From contig NC_044014.1 in NCBI RefSeq assembly GCF_900496995.4, positions 5,468,001 to 5,532,000 on the forward strand: a stretch of DNA of 64,000 nucleotides, read 5' to 3'. Each line of letters starts with the position of its first letter. Position 1 is the stretch's first letter. The notes beneath the pieces were generated by a model that searched no databases, was not told where the DNA came from, and saw only the letters and a program-made list of their open reading frames with translations. Origin of the DNA: Aquila chrysaetos chrysaetos (Eukaryota > Chordata > Aves > Accipitriformes > Accipitridae). Position numbers and translations under genes: made by a program. This document shows, piece after piece, positions 23,019 to 36,764 of this stretch.

Positions 23019-24151
23019 TATATTGGGCTGGCATGGCAAGATTTTGGTAGCGGGGGGGCTACAGAGGTGGCTGCTGTGAGAAGCTGCTAGAAGCTTCCCT
23101 CATGTCCAACAGAGCCAATGCCAGCCGGCTCCAAGACAGACCCGCCGCTGGCCAAGGCCGAGCCCATCAGCAATGGGGGTAACTCCTCTGGGAGAACGTA
23201 TTTAAAAAGGGGGAAAAAAAAAACCTGTGCAACTGCAGCCGGAGAGAGGAGTGAGAAGATGTGAGAGCCCCAGCCCTGCAGACCCCCAGGTCAGTGCAGA
23301 AGGAGGGCAGGAGATGCTCCAGGCGCCGGAGCAGAGATTCCCCTGCAGCCCGTGGTGATGAAGACCACGGTGAGGCAGGCTGTCCCCCTGCAGCCCAGGG
23401 AGGTCCACGGGGGAGCAGATCTCCACCTGCAGCCCGGGGAGGACCCCACGCCGGAGCAGGGGGATGCCCGAAGGAGGCTGGGACCCCGTGGGAAGCCCAC
23501 GCTGGAGCAGGCTCCTGGCAGGACCTGCGGCCCCGTGGAGAGAGGAGCCCACGCTGGAGCAGGTTTGCTGGCAGGACTTGTGACCCCACGGGGGACCCAC
23601 GCTGGAACAGGCTGTGCCTGAAGGACTGCAGCCCATGGGAAGGGCTCACACTGGAGAAGTTCCTGAAGAACTGCAGCCCGTGGGAAGGACCCATGCTGGA
23701 GAAGTTGGTGGAGGACTGTCTCCCATGGGAGGGACCCCACACTGGAGCAGGGTAAGAGTGAGGAGTCCTCCCCATGAGGAGGAGGAAGGAGCAGCAGAGA
23801 CAACGTGTGATGAACTGACCACAACCCCCGTTCCCCTGCACCGCTGTGGGGAAGGAGGTGGAGAAATCGGGAGTGCAGTTAAGCCTGGGAAGAAGGGAGG
23901 GGTGGGGGGAAGGTGTTTTAAGATGTGGTTTTATTTCTCATTACCCTGCTCTGGTTTGATTGGCAATAAATTAATTTTCCCCAAGTCAAATCTGTTTTGC
24001 CCATGACGGTAATTGGTGAGTGATCTCTCCCTGTCCTTTTCTCAACCCATGAGCATTTAGTTATATTTTCTCTCCCCTGTCCAGCTGAGGAGGTGAGTGA
24101 GCAAGTGGCTTTGGTGGGCACCTGACACCCAGCCAGCGTCAGCCCACCATA
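23019..24151 (+). mobile_element. solo LTR (long form) in PLEKHA1 intron 11/10, plus strand
   Basis: A 1.13-kb GC-rich element flanked by the 5-bp duplication ATTGG (23014-23018 and 24152-24156). It has a TATA-like TATTTAAAAAGG (23200-23211), a poly(A) signal AATAAA near 23966, and about nine imperfect 40-53 bp internal units starting CTGCAGCCC(A/G)TGG (about 23343-23750). Termini are TA...TA where TG...CA is expected. It lies between exons 11 and 10, antisense to PLEKHA1. Open frames inside it are by-products of the GC-rich units, not retroviral genes. Confidence 0.85.
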
Positions 24152-24641
24152 ATTGGACTATACAGGCCTTTCTGATCCTACAAGAGAAACTCAAAACTTA
24201 TTTCCAGTACTATAAGCATCCCATTCCCACACAGCTAGGAAAAGCAAGTCTGTGTGATTTGTATGATATTCAAACATTTAGAAGGTGACATGGTTAAGGA
24301 TGCAGTGAATAAAGTACATATGGATACATATTACCAAATAGGTACTGAAATCTAAATGTTGCTGTGCTTTAGGAGATATTTTAATGTGGCAACTAACTGG
24401 AATCTGAGAATGCAATTACTATACATAAAAATTCAGTACTTCAAAATAAAAGACAAAATATTGAGTTGATCCTACAGAATCTGAAGACCCAAATGCCAAC
24501 AAAATCCCATTAGGGTTTATTGTTTTCATACACTACCAACATAACACTTGCTGTTATGTGGAATATTTCTTACATGCATCTTTCTGAAATACGAGGATCA
24601 CATTCCCTCTGAAAATCATGGCATAGTTAAATCCCACTTTA

Positions 24642-24809
<168 letters not shown>

Positions 24810-25608
24810 TCAACAGCAAGTACGACTTTCTATTTTAAAAAGACTCTAGGACATGTGGAGAACTAGAGCATTTGTTGTCTGAAGACCTTTGTATTTCTTT
24901 ATCACTCTACTGTTGTTTTTTTGGTAAATATCAACTAGAAAAAGAAAACCAGCATCTCTTACTCATTTTAGTCCTAAGACTCAATTTATCAGCAGCATGC
25001 GTGTTACTATATGTATTTCTAATTGGAACATTCTAAACCATATCATGTTAAGTTTAAAAATATTTAATGTTCTAGTCAAATTTCTGCAAAATTTCACATT
25101 TATATTTTGTTATGTCTTCGCAAAGTATTAGTCCTAAGCAGTAGCCTACTAAAAACAAGAAGATCTACTACGAAGGCCATTAACTCCTTAGTATATTGCC
25201 ATTTGGTGGGAGGAAAACAGCAGGAAGAGCATTCTGATCTAAATTCAGACATTTAACATAAGGTAATGTCCTCTAAAGGTCTAGAGATTATATAAGCAGA
25301 ATAGAGACTCCTAAAATTGCTGCCTCAGATCAGACAGCACCCATGCATCTCTAACTCATGATTGCATGATACTCCTTTGTTCCACCCTTATCCAATGCAT
25401 TTACATTCTACTGAATGTTACAAGTTTGAAACACACACTAGTGCAGAACCCTCAAAACCAGTTTTATACACAAAACTACTTGTGCATCACACATGTATAC
25501 ATTAACTGAAGTTATTAAAAAGTTCTCCATTGTTTCCAATGAGCAGTCTGGCCATGACAAAGCAGTGTACTACATCCCATGTAACCACATCGGTGCTTCC
25601 GTCCTCAC

Positions 25609-25673
25609 CTTTGCTTGCATTCCTGAACTTTATGGACCTCCTTAAGTGGTATAACCCTGAGAGGTTCCTTTTC
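25609..25673 (-). CDS. PLEKHA1: PLEKHA1 exon 9: second PH domain, central strands
   Basis: Residues 230-250 plus the first two bases of Ser251: EKEPLRVIPLKEVHKVQECK then Gln. Donor AG|GTGAGG. The acceptor CTCCAG|GAA follows a 17-U tract (A run 25680-25696 on plus) that forms almost the whole polypyrimidine tract. Confidence 0.95.
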
Positions 25674-28600
25674 CTGGAGAAAAAAAAAAAAAAAAAGGCA
25701 GAAATATTTCAGTAGAGCATATCTAACAACTAGAATATAGTCAAAAAGCCAGAGGTTTAAGACAGTTGATGGGACCAGACTTACATAAATGAGACTTTCA
25801 AGGCAGTCACTTATGCAAAAGGTGATGTTAACCAAAATTTAATTTGCTTCTGTAAGTATTAAACCAGCCATGGCACTTGCAACAAAGAGGAGGCAAAATC
25901 AAGAAGTAAAAAACCCAAAAGCATTCATTCACCTTACCATAATGGAGACAACCAGCCCTGTCCCCCTCCCCTAACTAGATCAGAAAATTCAATCTGGTCT
26001 CAAGCAGCTTATTTCAGTAAAATCATGATTATATTGATTTACTATGAAATGCTACAATACAAGATGCTTTGTTAATTGTACTGCATGACATGGCTTTAAA
26101 TAAGATGAATTGTATCCTATACTTAATACAATTAAAAATAATCAAAGAAATCCATCGTACCAAAGCCTGTAAAAGAGCAAGTATTCTTAAAGCATATGAA
26201 AATTCTGTTACCGTAACAAAAACAAGTGTTACAATTCTGTCAAAGTTTCACACAACAGGAAAAAAAGTGAGAACATTCAAACAGAAATACTTTCACTTTT
26301 GCCATGACAACGTAATGTCATACATACTATTATTTTCCTGTGGTTGTTGCAGTAAAACACAAACAACAATTTACTTTACCTCCTAATGTGTTTTTTTTAA
26401 GCAATGTTACAATGGACTACTTCAGCTGGCTTCAGCTTATAGACAAAACAAAAGCTGTCAACTCTGGAATGATTACTTTCTCTACAATTTCTATTACATT
26501 ACATATACTTAAGAGAATTATGTTGTTATAGCAAACAGCGAATGTCACCCAAATATAACCATCCTCAAATGTCAGTTTTCATTAGATCACTTGTCTCTAT
26601 AGCAGATCAGAAGTACAGAGTTTAAAACTCAATGTTTTCAGTTATTTTGCCCCTCTTCCCCGTCTCCCCTCCCTGCTCTTCCTACATTCACTCATCCATT
26701 ACAACAGTTTTCAAAGTAACACATCAAATGTGAACGGCAAGATCATCCTTGGAATACAGACACCTGTTGCAGGGAAGACCTCAGCTCAGGAATTATAATT
26801 TTCGGAGTCTGATATTGCCTGTATTCCACTATGCTCCACCTGAAGACTGACGGGGGTTCTTCCTCAAACTGAAGAGAGGAGATCATTAACGGGAAGGGAC
26901 GGGCCACGACACCAAACCACCACAACAAAAAAATGCCCAGAATCTACACATTTTTCAATTAAAAAAAAAAAAACAAAACCCAAACATTTTTTACATTTTT
27001 GAGAGCAGAGAACTCAAATTTCTACAAATGCAAAACAGCAGCACCTCAAGAGTCATTTGAAGTACTGGTGAGCAGGCTGGCTGTCAAGACAAACTAACTT
27101 CAAGAAAGAGCCATACTTCACTGAAGTCTGCAGCTATTGGGAACTGAAGTCCAATAGGAAGAAGTTTTCCAGAATTAAATGTCTGATGCCACACTAGCTG
27201 AATATGACCTCCATGCCATAGCCACCTTAACCACAAATGCATGACAAACAATCACTCTTGAACTTTTTTCCTATATTTGTATTAGTCTCATTAGGAACAG
27301 GAGATCCTACACATTGCTGAAAGAAATCATTCACCACTTGAAATCTTCAGAAGAGAGAACTTTATGCTTTTTGTGTTTGTAGGACATAAATAAAAGTCTG
27401 ATGGACATACAGTTAAGTTGTTGCAGGTGTTTTCTTCTTGGTGGGCTGCATCCTGTGAAAGTTTTGCTCTTTCCAGTATGGATTAAATGTCTCTCCAACA
27501 TGTATGTTTCAGAGAAGGCAGATGCTAATTGTTTAAAAAACTATATGAAACATGATTATCATTATTAGGTTTCCTAACCATGGAATTCTTTGGTTAATCA
27601 ATAAAAGGCCACTATATTCTCTATCTATTCAGTACGTATTTCCCTGAAGAGGGATGACTCTCTTAAAATGGAAAAAAAAATAATTTCAGTAAAAATTGTG
27701 AAGCAGGATCTACTTCCCTGTTGTCTGACAGCTGCTCAGTCCAGTACCTTCCTCAAACTGCAGCAAGGGGATATTAGCCTGAAGAGTAGAGGACACTACA
27801 AGACTTTATATTGTTCAAAACAGTTAAACTGGAAAGGAGCACAATGAAATTTTAAAAGTGTATGCATTTCTACCATCTTTCTAGTATACTCTCACACGGT
27901 ACAATTCTTCACTGAATTAGAATTTGCTTGCGAGCAATCTGCATTCAGATTTTTTTTTTAATAAAAATAGAAGGTTTATTATAGGCAATGAGTCAGAATT
28001 GTGTTATGCTGACAGTTTAACAAAGATAATGATGCAAGATCAAACTCCTGCTATTGTTGTATACTCCCTCATTAAAAGTAAAGCAAAAGTTCTCTTCAGA
28101 AACAGCCTGAAATTCGGCTTCTTGACATTTTACATCTTACAGTTGGCCTGTAAACTCAATTTTCCTTAATTTATAATACTCTACAACTCAGACTTCATTC
28201 CTTAGGTAGATTTTCTCATGTTTGGTAAGTGTGGGATTCCTTTTTGGGGAAAACAGACTGACTCCAGTATGAGCTGGAAATTTAAAATTTCATTTTTAAA
28301 TGAAGCCTGAAGGCACTTAACATTTGGTCAAAATTGTCAAAAGGTTGATGAGTGATGAGTGGGGAAGAAAGATCATGAAACCAAAACAAACTCTGTAAGT
28401 GTTGCTTCTGAACAGCAGAGTTCTTTGCCTGCCTTGGCTGCCCTGGTGAAACAAGTGTGTGGGAAAAGATCCCATCACTTCTATGATAAAACACCCCATA
28501 ATTCTAACTTTAAATTAAGAATTGCAAGATTAGTTTTGTCTCTGCACATAATGATCAGCTGTTTCAAGAACACAATTAATTACATGTGAGTACAAAGTGA

Positions 28601-28828
28601 CATAAGATACTAATACAAAATTCAGGGTGATTGTAGAATATAACCTGTTACTGTTCTTCAGTGCCCTACAGACAGGTTTCTAAACAGAAGATTGAAGTCC
28701 GAATTAACAGCCACCCTATTAATTTTTTGTTCTTCCCAATCATGAAAAGTTATTACAGCACAGACTTGAGTTGCACAGCACATTTTTCAAATACAAGCAT
28801 ATTTCTTTATATTTTCTCACAACTATCA

Positions 28829-28930
<102 letters not shown>

Positions 28931-28950
28931 TTAAAGGAAAATAAAGAAAT

Positions 28951-29122
28951 ATTTATTTTACACATAAAATAAAAATATACTTACATGTTATATATTATTC
29001 ATGTATTTATATATTTATAATTCTAGTTTACATGTACAATATTATATTGTATAATTCCTATTTATGATTATTCATCTATAATGTTTATAATTTATATATT
29101 ATATATATTTATGTCATGTGTA
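28951..29122. repeat. AT-rich low-complexity block
   Basis: About 170 bases of nearly pure A/T with TATATT, ATTTAT and TATAAT words in PLEKHA1 intron 7. It starts about 25 bases upstream of the exon 8 acceptor on the transcript strand, so it overlaps the likely branch-point zone. Confidence 0.75.
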
Positions 29123-29940
29123 TATAGATACATCTAGTGCCCTGAAAAGAATTCTGCAAGACTCTGCCCAGTGAATATTTTTTTTTTTTTTTTAAACTGC
29201 AAAAATTAAAAATTCTGGAAGCTACTCTTTTCTATTATAAGAATTTTTCAACAATCTCCACCAAAATTGTAGCAACTCAGCAGCACAAATACCCCGCAAG
29301 AAATGTTAAAAGACAGTACATTAAAGGTTTCTAGTTTATTTTTAACTAAAAAAAGGAATGTTACAAAAAAGAAGCTTCACAATCCAAGATAAAATGAGTC
29401 TGAGAACTCACGAAGCATCCATATCTTCCTTAATCTGAACTATCTGTTCCTGCTTTTAGCAAGGCATCATGTGAACAGTTCCACTTGTGTTAATCAGTCT
29501 GACAAGTTGTATAATTCTTCCTCTGAACTGAAAAATTAGCTTTTTCTAAACATTTTAGTGATTTAAAAAGCATGCAGACACTGAACTTCTGCCTTAATTT
29601 AGATGCTTCTAGCAAGTGAAGTAAGGATCTCTACATCAGCGTAGAGCAGAAGAATTCCTAGTTGCATGCACTAACCATAATGTGAAAGTCTCTGTGCACA
29701 CAACTTTTCCTCTCCAAAACATCTCCAACAACGTAACACTGAAGAAAGTCATGAAAAGAAGTAATACAGACATAAATTACATGCTACTGGATGATAAGTT
29801 TTATCTTTAGCCATCCTTAATACTGTCAGTAGCGCTAAACTTATTGGTAATTATGTCTTTTTTTTTTAAATCATCTACTTGATAAGTATAACTATCACCT
29901 TAGGACCTTTGTTCTTGATTAATTAAACACATCGATCTCA

Positions 29941-30093
<153 letters not shown>

Positions 30094-30779
30094 CTAGAAA
30101 AAAAGCAGGGAAGTTCAGAATACTCTCAGTTTTTTCTAAAGGTCAAAGAATAACTGTACTAGTTATAGTAGGAAGTAATTGCATCATCCCATGCTTACAA
30201 ATCCCATTTCCAATTTGCTTGAAAGGATAAAAAATTTCAACTGATTTCCAGAGACAACTCATGAGACTCTCTAAGGGCTCTGGTTGAGTACTTGCAAGCT
30301 CCATTTAGAAACTAAACTAAGAAAGTGCTGAGCATTCTCAAACAATATTGACAGACACTCGATGAAGAATGCTACAGGCCTAAAACCAAGATATATGCAT
30401 GTATTTAGTGCAAACTTGTTCTGTGTTTTTAAGGGCAAAACACTAGATGTGGCTACAGCAAAGAAAAAGCTATTTCTAGGACCGTAAACCACACCAGAAT
30501 TCACCAACTTTTTAAATGCAGTTCAGGTGTATACATGTCATTTACACGGTATTAATCCCATCTGTAACTCTCTTAAGCACAAGGAACTTCCAGAAACAGA
30601 TACAGGTCTATATCTTTAATGCTGCATAGATTCTTCTTCCATGAACTTGTCCAATCTCTCAAACTCAGGAAAGTTTCTTGCATCCATGCCACCTTTTGGC
30701 AAGCACTACCTTATGTTTTATTATGCATGGAAAGAAGAACTCCTTCCCTTTGTTTCACCTGGTTACACCATTAGCTTTG

Positions 30780-31430
30780 TTTAAAAGCCCATAGCTCTCA
30801 AACTGGAAAAGACAGTTTATACCATCCAGTCCTGCCAATTGTGATTTTGTAGAGTTCTTATAGCCTCCTTTAGTTATTTCTTTAGCACACGGAAGAGTAC
30901 TAGCCTAGTCAATTGTTCCTCATATGGAGATCATTCCACGTGGACCAATCATGCTTGAAATTTTTCTCTGAACCTTTCCAGTTCTAGTTTAAGATGAGAA
31001 CAAAACTGGACACAGTAATCAAGGCGTGGTCAAAGACAGCATTTATACAGCAACAAAGATTTTTCTGTTTCGCTCCTTATTCTTTCTCTAGTAACTCCTA
31101 ATATTTGTGGGGTTTTTCCTTCACTGTTACCAAACACCAAGATGATGTTTTCATAGTATGACTGTAACTCTTACCTCTCACTCAAGTGGAAATGGTTATT
31201 TCACAATCTAGTTTTTTCTATAAAAACTAGGATTGTTTTTTCCAGAATCCCTTACATCACATTTATTTTCACTGAGTTTCACTTGCTATCTTATTTATCC
31301 ACACATGCTATTTCATAAGGCCCTTCTGCAATAATTTAATCTGCTGTCATCCTTACTCCCTCTAATAACATAGTGTATATATAATCAGCTGATTTAATCA
31401 CCTCCTTTTTTGCTCACTTTTCCTGGCAGT
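30780..31430 (-). mobile_element. CR1/L3-like LINE relic
   Basis: On plus, words such as AAAACTGGACACAGTAATCA, then GGCGTGGTC, preceded by TTCCTCATATGGAGATCATTCC and followed by CATCACATTTATTTTCACTG, match in order the reverse complement of CR1/L3 ORF2-3' sequence as I remember it. The element therefore runs in the PLEKHA1 sense within intron 6. It is heavily mutated, with many stops, and has no intact coding capacity. Edges are approximate. Confidence 0.55.
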
Positions 31431-31699
31431 TAAAAAGACAGAACTTTGGCATTGTTAACACCAACAATTCATTTCACACAAACACACAAAAAGACATTTT
31501 AAGCATACTAACCGATATCTGTAAGCAAAAATCAATACTCAAGTAATTCTTTATAGTCTTGTATAATCCTCTATAATCTTTTATAAAGGGAATAAAATAC
31601 TCAAAAAACCCCAGTCAGTATCAATAAAAGGTGCACATCAAAGTTTAAGTCCTCTGAGCAAGGTGAGAAGCTGACAGCTATATTGTGATATATTACCTA

Positions 31700-31942
<243 letters not shown>

Positions 31943-34491
31943 CTAAAAAAGCCCTTATCATTACTCAAGAATTTTTAATTTGTCTTCAGCAGGATTTAAC
32001 AAATGTTCTCTAATTGTAAAAGGCTAGAAATATCTTACATGAAAATTTGTTGCAATGGCTATGCTTTAGTTCTAAAAAGAAAACTGGTGCCAATAAAGAC
32101 ATTTCACCAGGTGTCTTGAAGTCTAAAAATCAATTCCCAGCTTTGCCGTGCTATACTTGATCTTCAAGAAGCACTGCTAATTTGTAGAAGAACTGGTTCT
32201 TTATTTTTCACTTGCTTTCAGTTTTAGTAATAAGTGCTTTAGACTGGAGACGCCCCAGTGTCTGTGGAGCTAGCAGTAAGGCCATAAGCAACAGGGCTAC
32301 AGTATTAAGACTTTTGTCAAATAGGATGCCTGATCAGTATGATATTTGCACTCACATTCCAATACTTGGCATGAAGACTGTGTGTACTGCCTCCACTAAC
32401 CCTACATATATTGCTAAATTCAACAAAATGACCCTAAATACCATTAACTATTAGGTAATTCTCTCAAATGTGGAACTAAAGCAATCAAAACACCACAGGA
32501 ATTGAATTTCCCCAGTGTTTTGATCTAAAATGTGTACCCAAATTCCTGAGTTTGTGCAAGAAGTAAACATCTGTAACCTAAGAAATGCACTAACTGGCTA
32601 CCTAAGACATTTTCATTTATAATCTCCTTTCACCCCTAATATTAATATAGTAAATCTGAAGTGACTTCAACAAGAAGAGATCAAGAGACTTACACCAAAA
32701 TATCCTAGCCAGCAACCTACTGGATATTTACACAGCACATCCAAATTCCTTCAGAAAGAAGGGACACGCAAATTGTCTTTACACAGTGAATTACTATGCA
32801 AGACTGTGGCACATTCAGAACTTGAAATTGAACTGATCTAGACAAAAACAAAGCTACTTTACAGTCTGCTGTGATTCTAGTTCCTATGCCCAGGACTGCT
32901 TATTTAAAAACAAAAAACAAAAAACAAAAAACCCACCAAAAAACCCTCAGCCTGCAAAGAAGTACGAACAGTCCTGAGAGCACCAATGTCAGCCAAGTGA
33001 AGGTGGCACTCAGCAGCTTGCTCAGCTGTGGCGTCAGCCTCGTTCTCTCACTTCCACCACCACCTTAGCCTTGCACAACACCCAGCTTTGCTAGCACAGA
33101 TAAAAGGTGACTCCATTCACAGCCAGATCTGGCACTGAAGGATAAGACATTCTCCTAGCGCACGCAGATCGTGGGCCTCAGCCTTTCAGGAGAAGGGGCT
33201 TGTAGCTACAGCTTTATGGGTGCTTCAGCCGTCACAAACTCCTACTTAAAACGTTACAGACCAAACCCACATCCACCTTCTCGTATGAATGCATTTTCAA
33301 ACAGTACTCATAAATAGGTACACAACGTGCCAGACTGCAAAGGTTCATAGTTACTTGAAATTATCAGCACTCAGAGTATTAAAAAATGCAACGACTCTTG
33401 GAGGATTACAATCTACAGCAAGTAATGCTTATATGAAAATTAATAATTGAATGATCTTAATTATTTGATTAAATAATTGGCCATACTAAATAACCTCTGA
33501 ACAGATTAACAGTTCAAAGGCTTGTTTCTTCAAAGACAAAATATACTAATGGTTCCACCAGTTAAACATATGATAAAACAGCTTTCAGACTAAATTCTAA
33601 TTTGATGCAATTAATTCTTTATTCACCCTATTTCTTGAACTGGAAACAATTCAAGCCTGGTTGTGGTGTATCCTCATGAAAAACCCAAGTGAGAAGGCTT
33701 TGCGTTTCTGGGTTTTTTTATTTATTATTGTTAGTAACATTTTTGTAACTCCAAAGAAAGGGCTACATTAAAACAATGCAAACAACTCATAGTAACAAGC
33801 TTAGATGTTTCTACAAATGAGAAAGTTACTGACAACAAATACGAATGCGTGCACCCATGCTCAGAACCCCTTCTTCGTAAGGGTATGCTCTCAAAACAGT
33901 TCATGCCATCACTTCCCTGAAACTGGAGAGAAAAACCCCCTTAACTTCTGCCTCCTGAAAAGACTGAGGTAATATGTAGGTTTTTCTATCATGTGATAAC
34001 AAGCTGTCCTGGTACAAACCAGAAAAGTAATTCAACACTTACCAGAAGAATGCATTAATGTTTCTTTGAATGGGTGTTACTTGAAATCAGGAGAGAGCCT
34101 TTGGAACATGGCATGATGTGTTTGCTCGTTATTTTAGTGATTACTTTAAGAAATACAAACTTTTGACACCAGGCAAATGTATGTGTATCTTTTCATTGCT
34201 TGCAAATGTCTTCTGGATATTTGAATTAATATTAAATGTGTATGGTTAATTTTAATTTATTAGAAACCACAATATGCTGTAATGAAAAAGATAATCACAT
34301 CTTTGTCCAATTTTCAAAGCAAAAATTAAAATAAACTCAAGTTTAGGGGGAGTTCTGTACAGTTTCTCCAAGTCTTGGAAAGCCAAGCCAAGACTTGTTT
34401 GTAGAGATAAAAAGACTACTCTAGCATAAAAACTGGAGACAAAGGTTACATTTAAGCACCTTGCGACAGTCACCATTTGAAAGCATTGCTA

Positions 34492-34821
<330 letters not shown>

Positions 34822-35256
34822 TTAAACAGCATCATACAGAACTTGTTAAATGATTTTTTTTTTATTACATAGAAATAAAGCCTTGAATTTTATCAGAATT
34901 TTCTACAGCTCCATTTCCCTTTTCTCAATTTCCCTAAGCAACAGAGTTTTATACATGGGGACTTCTACAGTTACTCTTTTTCATCCTCTGACCAATATCT
35001 GTTATCCTTGGCAACGAACTCATTAACATGACTACGACCACCGACTTTTATTCTTTTTTTAATTTGTGAAGAAATTGGTATTGATTACTAAGTATATGAT
35101 GCTCAGGAACAAACAACTTTAAAACAGCCAGAACATAGAACTTTATTTTACTTCAGTGACTTGGCAGAAAAAGCATATTTTTAGTAAGTTTATGTATCTA
35201 CCTGGCCACACCTAGCATACCTTTATCCAAAAAGGACAAACATATTTCTGTGTAAC

Positions 35257-35309
35257 GGGGGGGGGGGGGGTGGGGGTGGGGGGGGGTGGGGGTGGGTGGG
35301 GGTGGGTGG
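35257..35309 (+). repeat. G-rich tract with G-quadruplex potential
   Basis: A run of 14 G is followed by seven further G blocks of 2-9 separated by single T. Many four-block combinations satisfy a G3+ N1 quadruplex pattern. It lies in PLEKHA1 intron 4 on the non-transcript strand, so the pre-mRNA carries the C-rich complement. Confidence 0.85.
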
Positions 35310-36718
35310 ATATCACAGCTGGTTTTCTCACAAATTCTAAGAACTTACCCTGAAATTAATTTTAAGGTAAACAGCAACTAAAACCTTCCCAGAACTCTGA
35401 AGCATTGCAGCTGAAGTCTGAACAGATTTTGCTGCTCTACCCATAGCCTAACAGTTCTTCAGGTCATCGCTAACAGCAAACACATGTCAGAAACAGGGAC
35501 TTTTTACTCTTCTATCATCTTTCTCCCCAAAGTCAATGGTTCAAAGCAAACATTATTAGATGCAAATATAAATTCACAATACAGAACTGTATAATGAGTT
35601 GACTGAAACAACTCCCGCTATTTAAATAAAAAGACAATAAATGTAAATTTTTCCTCTAAAAAGTATCAAAAACGCTTTAATAAACCAGAAATATTAAAAG
35701 CTTTCAGGCAGCATCTTGGATCATTATGGCTTTATAGAGCTGGCCCACTGACAGGAGCAACTTTACAACTGATGAAGACAAACACCTCTACACATGCATG
35801 TGCAGAGGAATCTGTAGATGGCACTGAATTGACACACTAGATACTACTCTAGGATCCCTGATTCCTTACACATGGAGGTAATTTACCAAGTGTTTCATGA
35901 GCTCTAACACAGAGACTGCACAAGCCCGGTGGAGCTGCCTTCTCTGGGCCTGTACAATACTGCACATGGCAAAGGACACCTTAACCAACTGTCATAAAAC
36001 CTTCAGGCATTTTCAGTACCTTCATCTGAGCTAAAACTCTTACATGAATGCAGCCATAAACAATGGTTATTCATAAACAGAGCAGAGGCTGATTCCAGTC
36101 TCTACACATACTTTTGTGAATGCCAATTGCTTGTCAAAAAAATCTGGAATTATAGTAAATTCTGGACAAATTACTTACAAGAAAAAAATCTAAAAAAAAC
36201 ACCATAAGGGGCTTTTATGATTATCTAAAGCTTTCCTCAAGTTTAAACAAGTTTAAGTATCAATAAACTTAGAAGGTACCCCAAGCAAGTTCTTTTTCTT
36301 TGGTACAGCAATAGAGCCTGAAATTTAATGTAAAGGCATTGGCTGACAGTATTTTTAGATCAATTAAATAAACTCTTTTATCAGTAATACAGATTAAAAT
36401 AGTTAAATTACTTGTCTTCATAGCTGACAGGCATGCCATGTTTCTGAAAACATCCATCATTTTTGATTAGCTTATTAATGCCTGAAAAATTTAAACATCT
36501 GAAAAACAACTCTCACCTACTCCTCATTAAGCTGTGATACAAAAAGCCACAAAAAACATGAAGAAGCCAACATTTCCCTCATACTAAAGAAGAAACAGTG
36601 AATCCAAACTATTAAAAAAAAAAATCAGCTGTAGCTAGTAACAGAATTGCAGAACATTATCTTTGTTTCAAATTTCTGAAGAATGTACTTGATGCACATG
36701 CCACATGCAAGAACTTAC

Positions 36719-36764
36719 CAAAACAGAATTCTGCCTTTGGCCTTAGCTTAGTTGCATCGCTAAC
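36719..36764 (-). CDS. PLEKHA1: PLEKHA1 exon 4: first PH domain, central strands
   Basis: Residues 67-81 (VSDATKLRPKAEFCF) plus one base of Val82. Acceptor CTACTAG|GTT and donor TTTG|GTAAGT. Only 46 bases, too short to be seen by ORF length, and identified by frame continuity and similarity. Identical to human as recalled. Confidence 0.92.

Noticed and set aside
23167..24006. Cluster of 90-224 codon ORFs on both strands
   Set aside because: All fall in the LTR at 23019-24151 and arise from its GC-rich tandem units; no retroviral protein motif is present.
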